Assembly (NCBI GenBank): GCA_018715445.1
Contig: DVLP01000250.1
Span: 1 to 6,680, forward strand
Direction: 5' to 3'
DNA length: 6,680 nt
Origin: Candidatus Avipropionibacterium avicola
GTDB taxonomy: Bacteria; Actinomycetota; Actinomycetes; Propionibacteriales; Propionibacteriaceae
A model generated the notes under the pieces. That model was given only the letters and a program-made list of their open reading frames with translations. It was not told the origin of the DNA and made no database searches. This document shows positions 1 through 6,081 of the stretch, piece after piece. Both the position numbers and the translations under genes were made by a program. Numbering within the stretch: the stretch's first letter is position 1; the number at the start of each line of letters is the position of its first letter.

Positions 1-203
1 ACCAGCATGACGACCTTGCCGGCTCCCATCTTCTTCTTGGGCGGCTGGGGCGCAGCGCCGTACGGAGGCTGACCGGGGTGCTGGCCGTAGGCGGCCTGCT
101 GCCCGTACTGGGGCTGCTGGCCGTACGGCGACTGCTGGCCGTGCGGCTGCTGACCCTGCGGTGCGCCGTTGTCGTGAGGGCCGTTGGGAGGCAAGGAGGA
201 CAT
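1..203 (-). CDS. Partial probable membrane protein with Q/G/P/Y-rich N-terminus
   Basis: Only the first 67 codons lie in the window; the gene runs off the left edge. The ATG at 203-201 is the only good start, preceded by a weak purine-rich GTGAGA about 5-6 bases upstream. Residues 1-56 are low complexity, rich in Gly, Gln, Pro and Tyr, with repeated YGQQ-like units and no charged clusters. Residues 56-58 are three lysines, followed by MGAGKVVML, which looks like the start of a hydrophobic segment. This layout (disordered cytoplasmic N-terminus, lysine stop-transfer charges, then a membrane helix) is common in small actinobacterial membrane proteins of unknown function, including families such as DUF4190 and DUF4352. 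The part that would identify the family is missing, so no function is assigned. Codon third positions are mostly G or C, as expected for a real gene here. Confidence 0.75.
   Translation of the reverse strand, partial: MSSLPPNGPHDNGAPQGQQPHGQQSPYGQQPQYGQQAAYGQHPGQPPYGAAPQPPKKKMGAGKVVML
57..155 (-). repeat. Low-complexity YGQQ-type repeat coding region
   Basis: Residues 17-49 of the partial protein consist of degenerate repeats of the form GQQ-x-x-YGQQ, encoded by recurring CCGTACGGCCAGCAG-like DNA units. The units are imperfect, so this is a degenerate protein repeat, not a clean tandem DNA repeat. Such segments are usually intrinsically disordered. Confidence 0.6.
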
Positions 204-512
204 GATGTCTCACTTTCGAGTGTGTACCGCTTGCGCGGAACGTCTTGCGACGTGAAAATGGGGTGACGGCGCTGCACGCGCAGCTTCCCGTCGGACAGCA
301 ACCCCCACAGGGATGTGGGCATTGCAGACAAGCGCAGCCCAGGATGTTTCCGGGTGCACTGAATGGCCCTCGGAACGACATGCGCGTCCCGTGGTCGGAC
401 CATGAATTCTCATGTCGGTCAGATGGCGCGTCGTGCCGTGCAGATCATCGGTGTGGTGGGGCTTGGGTACCGACCCACATCCGTGACCGCAGACTCTCCG
501 TCGTCCTGACCG

Positions 513-536
513 GCCGCCTCCTCCAGGAGGGCTGGC
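513..536. other. Hairpin with CCTCC/GGAGG stem
   Basis: CCTCC at 517-521 and GGAGG at 526-530 form a 5-bp stem with loop TCCA. Flanking GCC (513-515) and GGC (534-536) can add three pairs across a small internal loop. It is the weakest of the five hairpins in this intergenic stretch. Confidence 0.3.
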
Positions 537-593
537 ACAGGTTGTCTGTCAGCTCTATGTCATCGCGTTCTTCTCGACCCCCAGGTTCTGCAC

Positions 594-620
594 GGCCACC
601 CGGTTCCCCTCCGGGTGGCC
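594..620. other. Perfect 10-bp inverted repeat (strong hairpin)
   Basis: GGCCACCCGG at 594-603 and CCGGGTGGCC at 611-620 are exact reverse complements around a 7-base loop. The stem is nearly all G-C and would be very stable on either strand. There is no T-tract on either side, so it is not a classical intrinsic terminator, although U-poor hairpins can act as terminators in actinomycetes. It could instead be part of a structured RNA. Confidence 0.5.
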
Positions 621-644
621 TCGCAGGGTCGGCGCCCATCGCCC

Positions 645-671
645 GGTGGTCCTCCCCCATGGCGGACCACC
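645..671. other. Perfect 8-bp inverted repeat (hairpin)
   Basis: GGTGGTCC at 645-652 pairs exactly with GGACCACC at 664-671 around an 11-base loop. On the plus strand it is followed by TTCTC, on the minus strand by GGGCGATG, so neither side has a real U-tract. It lies between two other hairpins with only a few bases in between. Confidence 0.45.
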
Positions 672-675
672 TTCT

Positions 676-703
676 CCCTGCTGAGATTCACTCTCCCAGA
701 GGG
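676..703. other. Bulged hairpin (10 paired bases)
   Basis: CCCT (676-679) pairs with AGGG (700-703), CTG (681-683) with CAG (697-699) and AGA (684-686) with TCT (692-694), around loop TTCAC. G680 and C695-C696 are bulged. Bulged, interrupted stems are more typical of folded regulatory RNA than of simple terminators, but this pairing was found by eye only. Confidence 0.35.
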
Positions 704-732
704 GTCTGACAGTTTCGGCGACAGCGTGCTCG

Positions 733-753
733 AGGGCCGATCACGCGGGCCCT
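733..753 (-). terminator. Possible terminator hairpin of the hydrolase/binding-protein operon
   Basis: AGGGCC (733-738) and GGCCCT (748-753) form a 6-bp stem around a 9-base loop, starting 30 bases after the stop codon of the binding-protein gene as read on the minus strand. No U-tract follows. Placement fits an end-of-operon terminator of the U-poor type seen in high-GC bacteria; the other hairpins just beyond it could act as backups. Confidence 0.35.
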
Positions 754-783
754 TTCAGGACCGGAATCAGCGACGTGGCCGAC

Positions 784-2442
784 TCACCGGGTCGGGTCGG
801 CGTCCAGAGCCTGCTGGAACTCCTCGAGGATCTTGGTGCCGCCCTTCTTCATGAAGTCCTCGGCGGCCGGCTTCCAGGCCGAGACCGGCTTGCGGCCAGC
901 CATGATGTCCTCCCGGACGGCGTCGAGCGCGCGGTTCAGCGTGGTGATCCTGCGCGAGTAGGTCTCGGAGTACAGCCCGTACGTGGGATCCTCGACGGCC
1001 TTCTCGGTGACGGCCTTCTGGTGTTCCCAGGCGGACTGGGTGGCGGCCGGCCGGCCGGGCGAATAGATCGCCCGGGCCGCGTCACAGATGTAGAGCGAGC
1101 CGATGTTCACCTCGTCAGCCTTGTCGGTGGGCACGGGGTCACTGCCCTCCAGGGTGAAGTTGTGGTCCTCGACACCGTACTTGTTGAAGCGGTACTCCTC
1201 GGTGCCGGTCGGGGCGGCCAACCAGTCAGCGATCTTCAACAGGGTGGGGATGCGGTCGCCGGCCGAGGCGTTGATGGCCGTACGGCCGGCATTCGGTCGC
1301 GGCAGCGCCTGGGTGCCCTGGCCACCGTTGAAGCCAGCCATCGGCAGCGCCTGGATCTCGATGCCCTCGACATCCGCATTCTGGATGTAGAGGCTGAACC
1401 AAGCGATGAACGAGTCCGGGTGCAGCGGACCGGTCCCGGAGCCGAACCACAACTTGCGGGTGGCGACCGGCGTCCCCGCGGCCTCCGGGTGCACCAGCCC
1501 GTCCGCGACGAGGCGACGGGACGCCTCCAGAGCCTGCTCCTGCCGCTCGTCCTGCAGGGAGGTGGTGAGCTTGCCGTCCTCGCCGAGCACCCAGGTGTGG
1601 GGGATGTCCAGCATGTTCCGGATGTGGCCGGTCGGCGCACCCGTCCACGCGAAGACGTCACCACCGGTGAGCTCCTTGGACAGGTCGTACAACGCCTCGA
1701 AGTCGGTCGCATCGGCCGACGAGATTCCCTTCTCCGCAAGGACATCCTCGCGGACGAGGATCGACGGCAGTGACACCAGGCCGCGGTTCAGCGGGACCGA
1801 ACGGATGGTGCCGTCGAAGATGCACTCGCGCCACGAGTCAGTCGGGATGTTGGCCAGTCCCGGATAGTTGAGGATGTTGTCACCGGACAGGTACTCGGTC
1901 AGGTCGGCCGCCTTCGAGGTCATGAACTGCGGCAGCGACGCCATCCCGCCGATGTAGAACATGTCGGGCAGCTGGTCACCGGCGACCGAGGTGGCGAACT
2001 TGGCGTCGTACTCCCCGGCCGGGGTGAGGTTGATGTCCAGGTCCGATCCGACCCGGGCGTTCATCTCCTGCCAGAAGGTGTTGTTGCGCAACGGGGGCGG
2101 CGCGGCGAAGGAGGTCGGACCCATGAAGGTGACCGGGGTGCCGTCGCCGGGAGCCTCCTCGGCATAGCGCGGCGGGTCGGCCGGGTAGCTCTCGAAGGCC
2201 GCCGAGGTACGGCCGGGCTCGGCCGGGTAGGTGGGGGTGACGCCTTCGTACGCCTGATAGGTCGGCAGGACTTGGTTGGCCCCCTGCTGGCCGCCGCCTC
2301 CCGAGCCGGAGCCCGAGCCGCTGTCGGTGGAGCAGCCAGCTGCCGCCAGGGTGGTTGCCGCGCCGACCCCGGCGAGTCCGCCGAGGACGACGCGGCGGCT
2401 GATCCGATCCGGGTGGATCGAGGTGCTGTGGGTGGTGACCAT
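784..2442 (-). CDS. ABC-type sugar-binding lipoprotein (Tat-exported, LipO/LplA-like)
   Basis: This 552-residue protein is an extracellular solute-binding protein of a carbohydrate ABC importer, anchored on the outer face of the membrane. Residues 1-37 form a Tat lipoprotein signal: twin arginine in SRRVVLGG (Arg16-Arg17), a hydrophobic stretch, then the lipobox AAAGC with lipidated Cys37. A flexible Ser/Gly/Gln linker follows (about 39-57). The body from about residue 100 has the family 1 binding-protein pattern: DLINLTPAGEYDAKF-like region near 135-149, LPDMFYIGG at 158-166, and the LAAPTGTEEYRFNKYGVE segment at 408-425 typical of the long (about 500-560 residue) LipO/LplA group. The ATG at 2442 has an AGGAG six bases upstream (2449-2453). 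It follows the hydrolase gene by 33 bases, implying one transcript. No permease or ATPase gene is next to it, which is unusual. The ligand cannot be read from sequence; an oligosaccharide is likely from the context. Confidence 0.88.
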   Translation of the reverse strand: MVTTHSTSIHPDRISRRVVLGGLAGVGAATTLAAAGCSTDSGSGSGSGGGGQQGANQVLPTYQAYEGVTPTYPAEPGRTSAAFESYPADPPRYAEEAPGDGTPVTFMGPTSFAAPPPLRNNTFWQEMNARVGSDLDINLTPAGEYDAKFATSVAGDQLPDMFYIGGMASLPQFMTSKAADLTEYLSGDNILNYPGLANIPTDSWRECIFDGTIRSVPLNRGLVSLPSILVREDVLAEKGISSADATDFEALYDLSKELTGGDVFAWTGAPTGHIRNMLDIPHTWVLGEDGKLTTSLQDERQEQALEASRRLVADGLVHPEAAGTPVATRKLWFGSGTGPLHPDSFIAWFSLYIQNADVEGIEIQALPMAGFNGGQGTQALPRPNAGRTAINASAGDRIPTLLKIADWLAAPTGTEEYRFNKYGVEDHNFTLEGSDPVPTDKADEVNIGSLYICDAARAIYSPGRPAATQSAWEHQKAVTEKAVEDPTYGLYSETYSRRITTLNRALDAVREDIMAGRKPVSAWKPAAEDFMKKGGTKILEEFQQALDADPTR

Positions 2443-2448
2443 GTCGTG

Positions 2449-2453
2449 CTCCT
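2449..2453 (-). promoter_or_regulatory. Ribosome binding site AGGAG for the binding-protein gene
   Basis: AGGAG on the minus strand, six bases before ATG 2442-2440. It fixes this start and shows that the gene is translated independently inside the two-gene operon. Confidence 0.75.
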
Positions 2454-2475
2454 GGAGTGGGTCGGTTGCTGGTGG

Positions 2476-3693
2476 TCAGGTCGGTCGGGTGGCGGCCTGC
2501 AGGATGCGCAGGGCTGGGCGGGTCCGTACGACCTGCCCGTCGGTGTCGGTGATGAGCAGTCGGGACGGCGACCCGATCAGATGGGTCCAGTAGAGCCGTG
2601 TGTAGCGAGGTGTCGAGTCAACCAGGTCGAGCATGTAGCGCAGCGCGTCGACCTGCCGGGAGTTGGTCATCTCGTCATGGGTGTAGAAGCCGGGCTGGCC
2701 CACCCCGTCCTCGGTGTTCCAGATCTCGGCGTCGCCCCAGGACCCATCGAACGCCTCGAGCACCCGGTCGAGCAGGCAGTCGTCGTAGCCGCTGCAGTGT
2801 CGCGTGCCGTTGAGGTAGGCATTGGTGTCGGCCCACCCGTGGTAGGCCACCACATCGGGACGGAAACCCTCCGGCAGGCCGAAGTCCGTTGCAGCGTTGA
2901 CGATTTCATTGCGATAGGTGTCGAGGTAGGAGGGCCCCTCACCGGTCGTGTTGTGCTCGCTGGGCTCGTCGCAGAGCTCGTCACGAGGGACTTCGGCCGA
3001 GGCGCAGTTGGTCATGTAGTCGACCCAGTGGCCACCGTTGGAGCCGAAGTCGACCGCCGCCACCACACAGCCACGCTCGAGGCAGAGAGCGGAGGCGGCC
3101 AGATAGTACTGGGCGGCCATCCGTGGCGTGATGACGGACTCGGCGCCCGGCTCCGGCGGCGGATAGCCGTTGCCGGCGGTGGCGTTGAGGTTCGGCTCGT
3201 TCCAAGCCGTGAGGACGATGTCGCCGGTCCATCCGGCGGCGGCCTCCCAGTCGGTGTCCAGGTAGGCAGCAACGGCCGCGCTGTACTCCTCGACCGTCGG
3301 CGGTTCCGGATCGAACTCATCGGCGGGATCGGCCGAGGACAGCGCCTTGAACGAGACCATCACCTCGTCACATCCACTCGCCTCGGCGTTGGCCAACCAC
3401 GCAATGTTGGCGGCGAGTCCGTCCGCATGATCGGGTTCGCCGTCGGTGTGGACCGCTGTGTCCCACCCGGTGTAGTAGTGACACAGTCGTGGTCCGAAAC
3501 GATCGTCGTCGCCGTAGAAGTGATCGATCATGGCGATCTGTTCGGTGCGGCCGTTGAACCCGACCTGCAATGCAGCTCCGTCTGCCGCGTCGGGGGAGGC
3601 CGTCGCCAGGGTCGGCACCAGGCTGAGCAGCATCGCACCCAGGATCGTCCCGGCCGCACTGGCTCTGATCCGTGCCAGCCTCGTCGTGGTCAT
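2476..3693 (-). CDS. Secreted clan GH-A-like glycoside hydrolase, family unassigned
   Basis: A 405-residue exported protein. Residues 1-32 are a Sec signal peptide (Arg-rich start, hydrophobic core around 13-30, probable cleavage after ALA/ATA near Ala32); there is no lipobox or twin arginine. The mature part fits a (beta/alpha)8 retaining glycosidase of clan GH-A: WNEPN at 164-168 supplies the likely acid/base Glu166, and IWNTEDG at 324-330 supplies the likely nucleophile Glu328. Other conserved-looking motifs are YYTGWD (73-78), YHGW (284-287) and YWTH (368-371). Eight cysteines (71, 108, 204, 209, 230, 241, 300, 306) could form four disulfides, fitting an extracellular enzyme. The start at 3693 is chosen because a signal peptide and a GAGGAGGAGA ribosome site follow from it; an upstream ATG at 3822 would add 43 non-signal residues and overlap the divergent promoter. 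From memory it resembles uncharacterised actinobacterial GH-A-like proteins; substrate unknown. Confidence 0.8.
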   Translation of the reverse strand: MTTTRLARIRASAAGTILGAMLLSLVPTLATASPDAADGAALQVGFNGRTEQIAMIDHFYGDDDRFGPRLCHYYTGWDTAVHTDGEPDHADGLAANIAWLANAEASGCDEVMVSFKALSSADPADEFDPEPPTVEEYSAAVAAYLDTDWEAAAGWTGDIVLTAWNEPNLNATAGNGYPPPEPGAESVITPRMAAQYYLAASALCLERGCVVAAVDFGSNGGHWVDYMTNCASAEVPRDELCDEPSEHNTTGEGPSYLDTYRNEIVNAATDFGLPEGFRPDVVAYHGWADTNAYLNGTRHCSGYDDCLLDRVLEAFDGSWGDAEIWNTEDGVGQPGFYTHDEMTNSRQVDALRYMLDLVDSTPRYTRLYWTHLIGSPSRLLITDTDGQVVRTRPALRILQAATRPT

Positions 3694-3700
3694 CTGAGAG

Positions 3701-3710
3701 TCTCCTCCTC
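3701..3710 (-). promoter_or_regulatory. Ribosome binding site for the hydrolase gene
   Basis: GAGGAGGAGA on the minus strand, 7-10 bases before ATG 3693-3691. Its strength and position decide the start at 3693 over the upstream ATG at 3822. Confidence 0.75.
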
Positions 3711-3724
3711 GTCGAGTCCCGCCA

Positions 3725-3754
3725 GATGTAGTTGACCAGCCTGTACTGTTGCAA
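3725..3754 (-). promoter_or_regulatory. Candidate promoter of the hydrolase/binding-protein operon
   Basis: On the minus strand, TTGCAA (3754-3749) resembles a -35 box and TACATC (3730-3725) a -10 box, with an 18-base spacer. Transcription would start near 3718, giving a leader of about 25 bases that contains the ribosome site. The -35 box coincides with the palindrome GTTGCAAC, so a protein bound there would block the promoter. Confidence 0.4.
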
Positions 3755-3768
3755 CGAGATCGATCACG
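3748..3768. promoter_or_regulatory. Candidate operator: two adjacent palindromes
   Basis: GTTGCAAC (3748-3755) is a perfect 8-base palindrome. Directly beside it, CGAGATCGATCACG (3755-3768) is a 14-base palindrome with one mismatched pair around GATCGATC. Both lie between the divergent starts of the operon and the regulator. A direct repeat CGCTCA (3771-3776 and 3783-3788) follows. These are the best candidates for binding by the adjacent regulator, but assignment is inference. Confidence 0.35.
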
Positions 3769-3796
3769 AACGCTCAGCTTTTCGCTCATACCGCCG

Positions 3797-3825
3797 TGCA
3801 TCGGGGCGGTCGCCGCTGGCACAAT
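3797..3825 (+). promoter_or_regulatory. Weak candidate promoter of the regulator gene
   Basis: CACAAT (3820-3825) matches a -10 box at four of six positions and would place the start about 23 bases before ATG 3855. The -35 position 17 bases upstream (TGCATC, 3797-3802) is poor. Offered as a weak candidate only. Confidence 0.2.
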
Positions 3826-3842
3826 CAGGATCTGCTGCCCAC

Positions 3843-3850
3843 AGGGAGAG
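3843..3850 (+). promoter_or_regulatory. Ribosome binding site for the regulator gene
   Basis: AGGGAGAG ends four bases before ATG 3855 (core GGGAG at a spacing of six). It supports the start at 3855 over the in-frame ATG at 3732, which would add 41 residues unlike any DeoR N-terminus and has no ribosome site. Confidence 0.65.
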
Positions 3851-3854
3851 ACCG

Positions 3855-4943
3855 ATGTCGCAACTACCGACCCAGCGCCGGGAGCGCCTGCTGACGCTGT
3901 TGCGTTCGCGTGGCGCCCTGCGGGTCCGGGAGGTGGCCGCCGAGCTCGGGGTGTCGCAGCCCACGGTACGCCGCGACCTCGCCCTGCTGGCCGAACGCGG
4001 TCTGATCACCCGGGCACACGGTGGCGCCGTGGCGGTGAATGCGCGACGCAGCGTCGATCGTGGCCAGTCGGGATCACCCAGCTGGGTGATCGGGATGGTG
4101 GCGCCGAGCCTGGACTACTACTTCCCGGCGGTCGCCCAAGGAGCCAAGGCCGTGGCCGACGCTGCCGGGGCACGGTTGGTGCTGCGGGGCTCGGAGTACG
4201 ACCCGACGGCCGACCGTGAACAGGTCGGGATGCTGATCGCCCGCACCGGGGTGCACGGTCTGTTGATCGCCCCGGAGCTGCGTGCGGAGGGATCGTCGGA
4301 TCTGCTGCGCTGGTTGGACTCCCTCTCGATCCCGGTGGTGCTGGTCGAACGACAACCACCGCTCGACCACCACGTCGAACAGCTGCAGTGGGTCGCCTCG
4401 GACCACCGGCGCGGCGGTGCGGCCGCCGTCGAGCACCTGCATGCCCAGGGACACCGGTGGATCGGCATGTTCGGCATCGACAACATCACCGGTGCCCAGG
4501 TCGCCCAGGGCTGGCGGGCGGCCCTGTCGACCCATGGGATCGACCCGACCGAGCAACTCAGCGGGCCCATGGGCTCCTTCCACCGCAACGGCGCCCGGTC
4601 CTCGGTCATCGACGAGGTGGTCGAGCGGGTGCGACAGGGCACGCTGACCGCCCTGATCGTCCAGCCCGACCCCGACGCGATCGCGCTGCTGCAGCGATGC
4701 AGCGAGGCAGGCATCCGGGTCCCCCAGGACCTGGCCGTCGTCGCCTACGACGACGAGGTGGCCTCCATGGGGGAACCGGCACTCACCGCCGTACGACCTG
4801 CGAAGCACCATGTGGGCCGGATGGCGATGGAGGTCCTGCTGGCTCGGCTGCGCCAGGGTGCCGAGAGCCCGCTGCAACAGCTGCTCGTCCGACCCCAGCT
4901 CGCCGTCCGCGAGTCCAGCGTCGGCCACATCGGGCGCACCTAG
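3855..4943 (+). CDS. Transcription regulator: DeoR-type HTH fused to LacI-type sensor domain
   Basis: A 362-residue cytoplasmic DNA-binding regulator. Residues 6-58 form a DeoR/GlpR winged helix-turn-helix: QRRERLLTLLRSRG, then VREVAAELGVSQPTVRRDL (recognition helix about 34-43) and the wing motif GLITRAHGGAV (49-59). Residues about 77-355 are instead a LacI/PurR periplasmic-binding-like effector domain: VIGMVAPSLDYYF (78-90), GVHGLLIAPE (132-141), IPVVLVER (159-166), ASDHRRGGAAAVEHL (181-195), IRVPQDLAVVAYDD (287-300) and the C-terminal ALTAVRPAKHHVGRMA (309-324). True DeoR proteins carry a sugar-phosphate isomerase-like sensor, and LacI proteins a different HTH, so this is a domain swap. 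LacI-type domains bind free sugars, so a saccharide inducer is likely. The gene is divergent from the hydrolase/binding-protein operon, 161 bases away, and probably controls it. Confidence 0.88.
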   Translation: MSQLPTQRRERLLTLLRSRGALRVREVAAELGVSQPTVRRDLALLAERGLITRAHGGAVAVNARRSVDRGQSGSPSWVIGMVAPSLDYYFPAVAQGAKAVADAAGARLVLRGSEYDPTADREQVGMLIARTGVHGLLIAPELRAEGSSDLLRWLDSLSIPVVLVERQPPLDHHVEQLQWVASDHRRGGAAAVEHLHAQGHRWIGMFGIDNITGAQVAQGWRAALSTHGIDPTEQLSGPMGSFHRNGARSSVIDEVVERVRQGTLTALIVQPDPDAIALLQRCSEAGIRVPQDLAVVAYDDEVASMGEPALTAVRPAKHHVGRMAMEVLLARLRQGAESPLQQLLVRPQLAVRESSVGHIGRT

Positions 4944-4949
4944 ACCGAC

Positions 4950-6032
4950 TCAGGCGTTGGGGGTGACCAGCACCTTGGCGTGACGGGTCTGACCACTGTC
5001 GAGCTCGGCGAGCAGGGCCGGCAGCTCGTCGAGGGGGACGGTGCCGGTCACCAACGGATCGGTACGCACCGCTCCGTTGGCGATGGAACGCATGGCCCCC
5101 AGGAAGTCGGCGTGGGTGTAGGCCAAGGAGCCGATCACGGTGAGCTCCCGGCTCTGCCAGTCACCGTACGAGACCTCCGAGTTGGTCATCGGGTAGCCGA
5201 GCAGGGCCAGGGTTCCACCGCGACGTACCAGCTCGGCGCTCGGCTGGAACAGACCGGCCACACCGGTGCACTCGTACACGACGTCGGCGCCCAGGCCGTC
5301 GGTCAGCTCGAGGATCCGGGATCGGAAGTCCTCTCCGGCGTCGTGGACGTCGTCGAAGCCGAGTTCACGCGCGGTGTCACGACGAGCCGAGGAGGTCTCC
5401 GAGATCACCACGGCTCCGGCACCGGCGGCCCGAGCATGTTGGGCCGTGAGCAGACCGATCGGTCCGGCGCCCTGGACCACGACCACGTCGCCGGGACGCT
5501 GGCCGGCCCGGCGGACTGCATGGAAGGTGACCGCGGTCGGCTCGACGACGCCGAGTTGCTCGTCGGTCAGCTCGTCGAGTGCCTTGCGGACGCGGCGTTC
5601 GGTGACGGTGACGTGCTCGGCGAAGGCGCCGTGGCTGGGCGCGTCGTCATCGATCCCGTTGGCTTCGGCGAAGGCGGTGTCGCAGTGCTCCGGCACCCCG
5701 GAGCGACACATCGCGCAGGTCCCGCAGGCCGGTCCGACGCTGGCCACCACCCGGTCGCCGACGGCCACCGAGGTGACACCCTCGCCGGCCGCGACGACCG
5801 TGCCGGCCCACTCGTGGCCGAACACCGCCGGCGGGATGAACCCACCGGACGCGTACGCATGGGTGTCGGTGGCACAGACCCCGACATGGCTGATCCGTAC
5901 GATCACCTGGCCCGCTCCCGGCGGCGACAGCTCCTCCTGACCGAAGGCCACCGTGCGCTCGCCGTCGACATGGGCGTAGCGGCTGGTGGTGGGCAGGGAG
6001 ATGGCTGTGTCGGTAGGAGTCTGAGCGGTCAT
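4950..6032 (-). CDS. Zinc-dependent medium-chain alcohol/polyol dehydrogenase
   Basis: A 360-residue cytosolic NAD(P)-dependent oxidoreductase of the MDR superfamily (sorbitol/threonine dehydrogenase-like). The catalytic zinc site is visible as Cys53 in GVCATD, His73-Glu74 in FGHEWAG, and Glu164 in VVEPTAVTFH. The structural zinc lobe has Cys103, Cys106, Cys109 and Cys117. The Rossmann motif GAGPIG lies at 188-193, and Glu212 at the end of the next strand (VVISETSS) suggests NAD over NADP. The length is normal; about 18 residues precede the usual family start near YAHVDGE, with no better start codon inside. The ribosome site is weak (GGGG close to ATG), and a TAAGCT lies six bases upstream, allowing a leaderless transcript. 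It converges on the regulator gene with a 6-base gap. The substrate may be a sugar or sugar alcohol from the adjacent pathway, but this is inference. Confidence 0.88.
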   Translation of the reverse strand: MTAQTPTDTAISLPTTSRYAHVDGERTVAFGQEELSPPGAGQVIVRISHVGVCATDTHAYASGGFIPPAVFGHEWAGTVVAAGEGVTSVAVGDRVVASVGPACGTCAMCRSGVPEHCDTAFAEANGIDDDAPSHGAFAEHVTVTERRVRKALDELTDEQLGVVEPTAVTFHAVRRAGQRPGDVVVVQGAGPIGLLTAQHARAAGAGAVVISETSSARRDTARELGFDDVHDAGEDFRSRILELTDGLGADVVYECTGVAGLFQPSAELVRRGGTLALLGYPMTNSEVSYGDWQSRELTVIGSLAYTHADFLGAMRSIANGAVRTDPLVTGTVPLDELPALLAELDSGQTRHAKVLVTPNA

Positions 6033-6038
6033 GCCCCA

Positions 6039-6044
6039 AGCTTA
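6039..6044 (-). promoter_or_regulatory. -10-like element at leaderless spacing before the dehydrogenase
   Basis: TAAGCT on the minus strand fits TANNNT and sits exactly six bases from the A of ATG 6032, the distance expected when transcription starts at the start codon. No good -35 box is seen 17 bases further upstream; a TTGAAA is present but only nine bases away. Confidence 0.3.
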
Positions 6045-6081
6045 GGAGCTCGGTTTCAAGTCCGTCCGCCGAGTCCTCCGG

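Larger units (their letters stand above)
204..783. other. 580-base non-coding stretch
   Basis: No convincing gene is seen here on either strand. The open frames present have mixed third-position bases, odd composition and no ribosome binding site. The right half (513-753) is packed with inverted repeats, described separately; the left half (204-512) shows no clear structure and should hold the promoter of the leftward partial gene, though I could not find a convincing -35/-10 pair. The stretch lies downstream of the leftward sugar operon and upstream of the next leftward gene, so it could serve as terminator region, long 5' leader, or host a small RNA. Confidence 0.6.

Noticed and set aside
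445..660. 71-codon open frame on the minus strand in the intergenic stretch
   Set aside because: Pro/Gly/Arg-rich low-complexity product created by the GC-rich hairpins; no start signal.
245..709. 154-codon open frame on the plus strand in the intergenic stretch
   Set aside because: Mixed third-codon bases, no ribosome site, no recognisable domain, and it runs through several hairpins.
513..753. Known riboswitch, for example glycine type, because of the GGGAGAG and CTCTGGGAG-like pieces
   Set aside because: The pieces are not in the right order or spacing for the glycine aptamer, and no other known class core was recognised; kept only as an unassigned structured stretch.
775..1773. 332-codon open frame on the plus strand opposite the binding protein
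   Set aside because: Same antisense artefact; the minus-strand protein has a Tat lipoprotein signal and clear family motifs.
2272..3735. Long open frame of 487 codons on the plus strand opposite the hydrolase
   Set aside because: It is the mirror of a high-GC gene; its product is a run of Val/Gly/Arg without motifs, it has no ribosome site, and the minus-strand frame has a signal peptide and catalytic motifs.
4074..4928. 284-codon open frame opposite the regulator
   Set aside because: Antisense shadow; no motifs, while the plus-strand frame shows two clear domains.
4944..4949. Bidirectional terminator between the convergent genes
   Set aside because: Only six bases separate the stops and no inverted repeat with a useful stem spans them.
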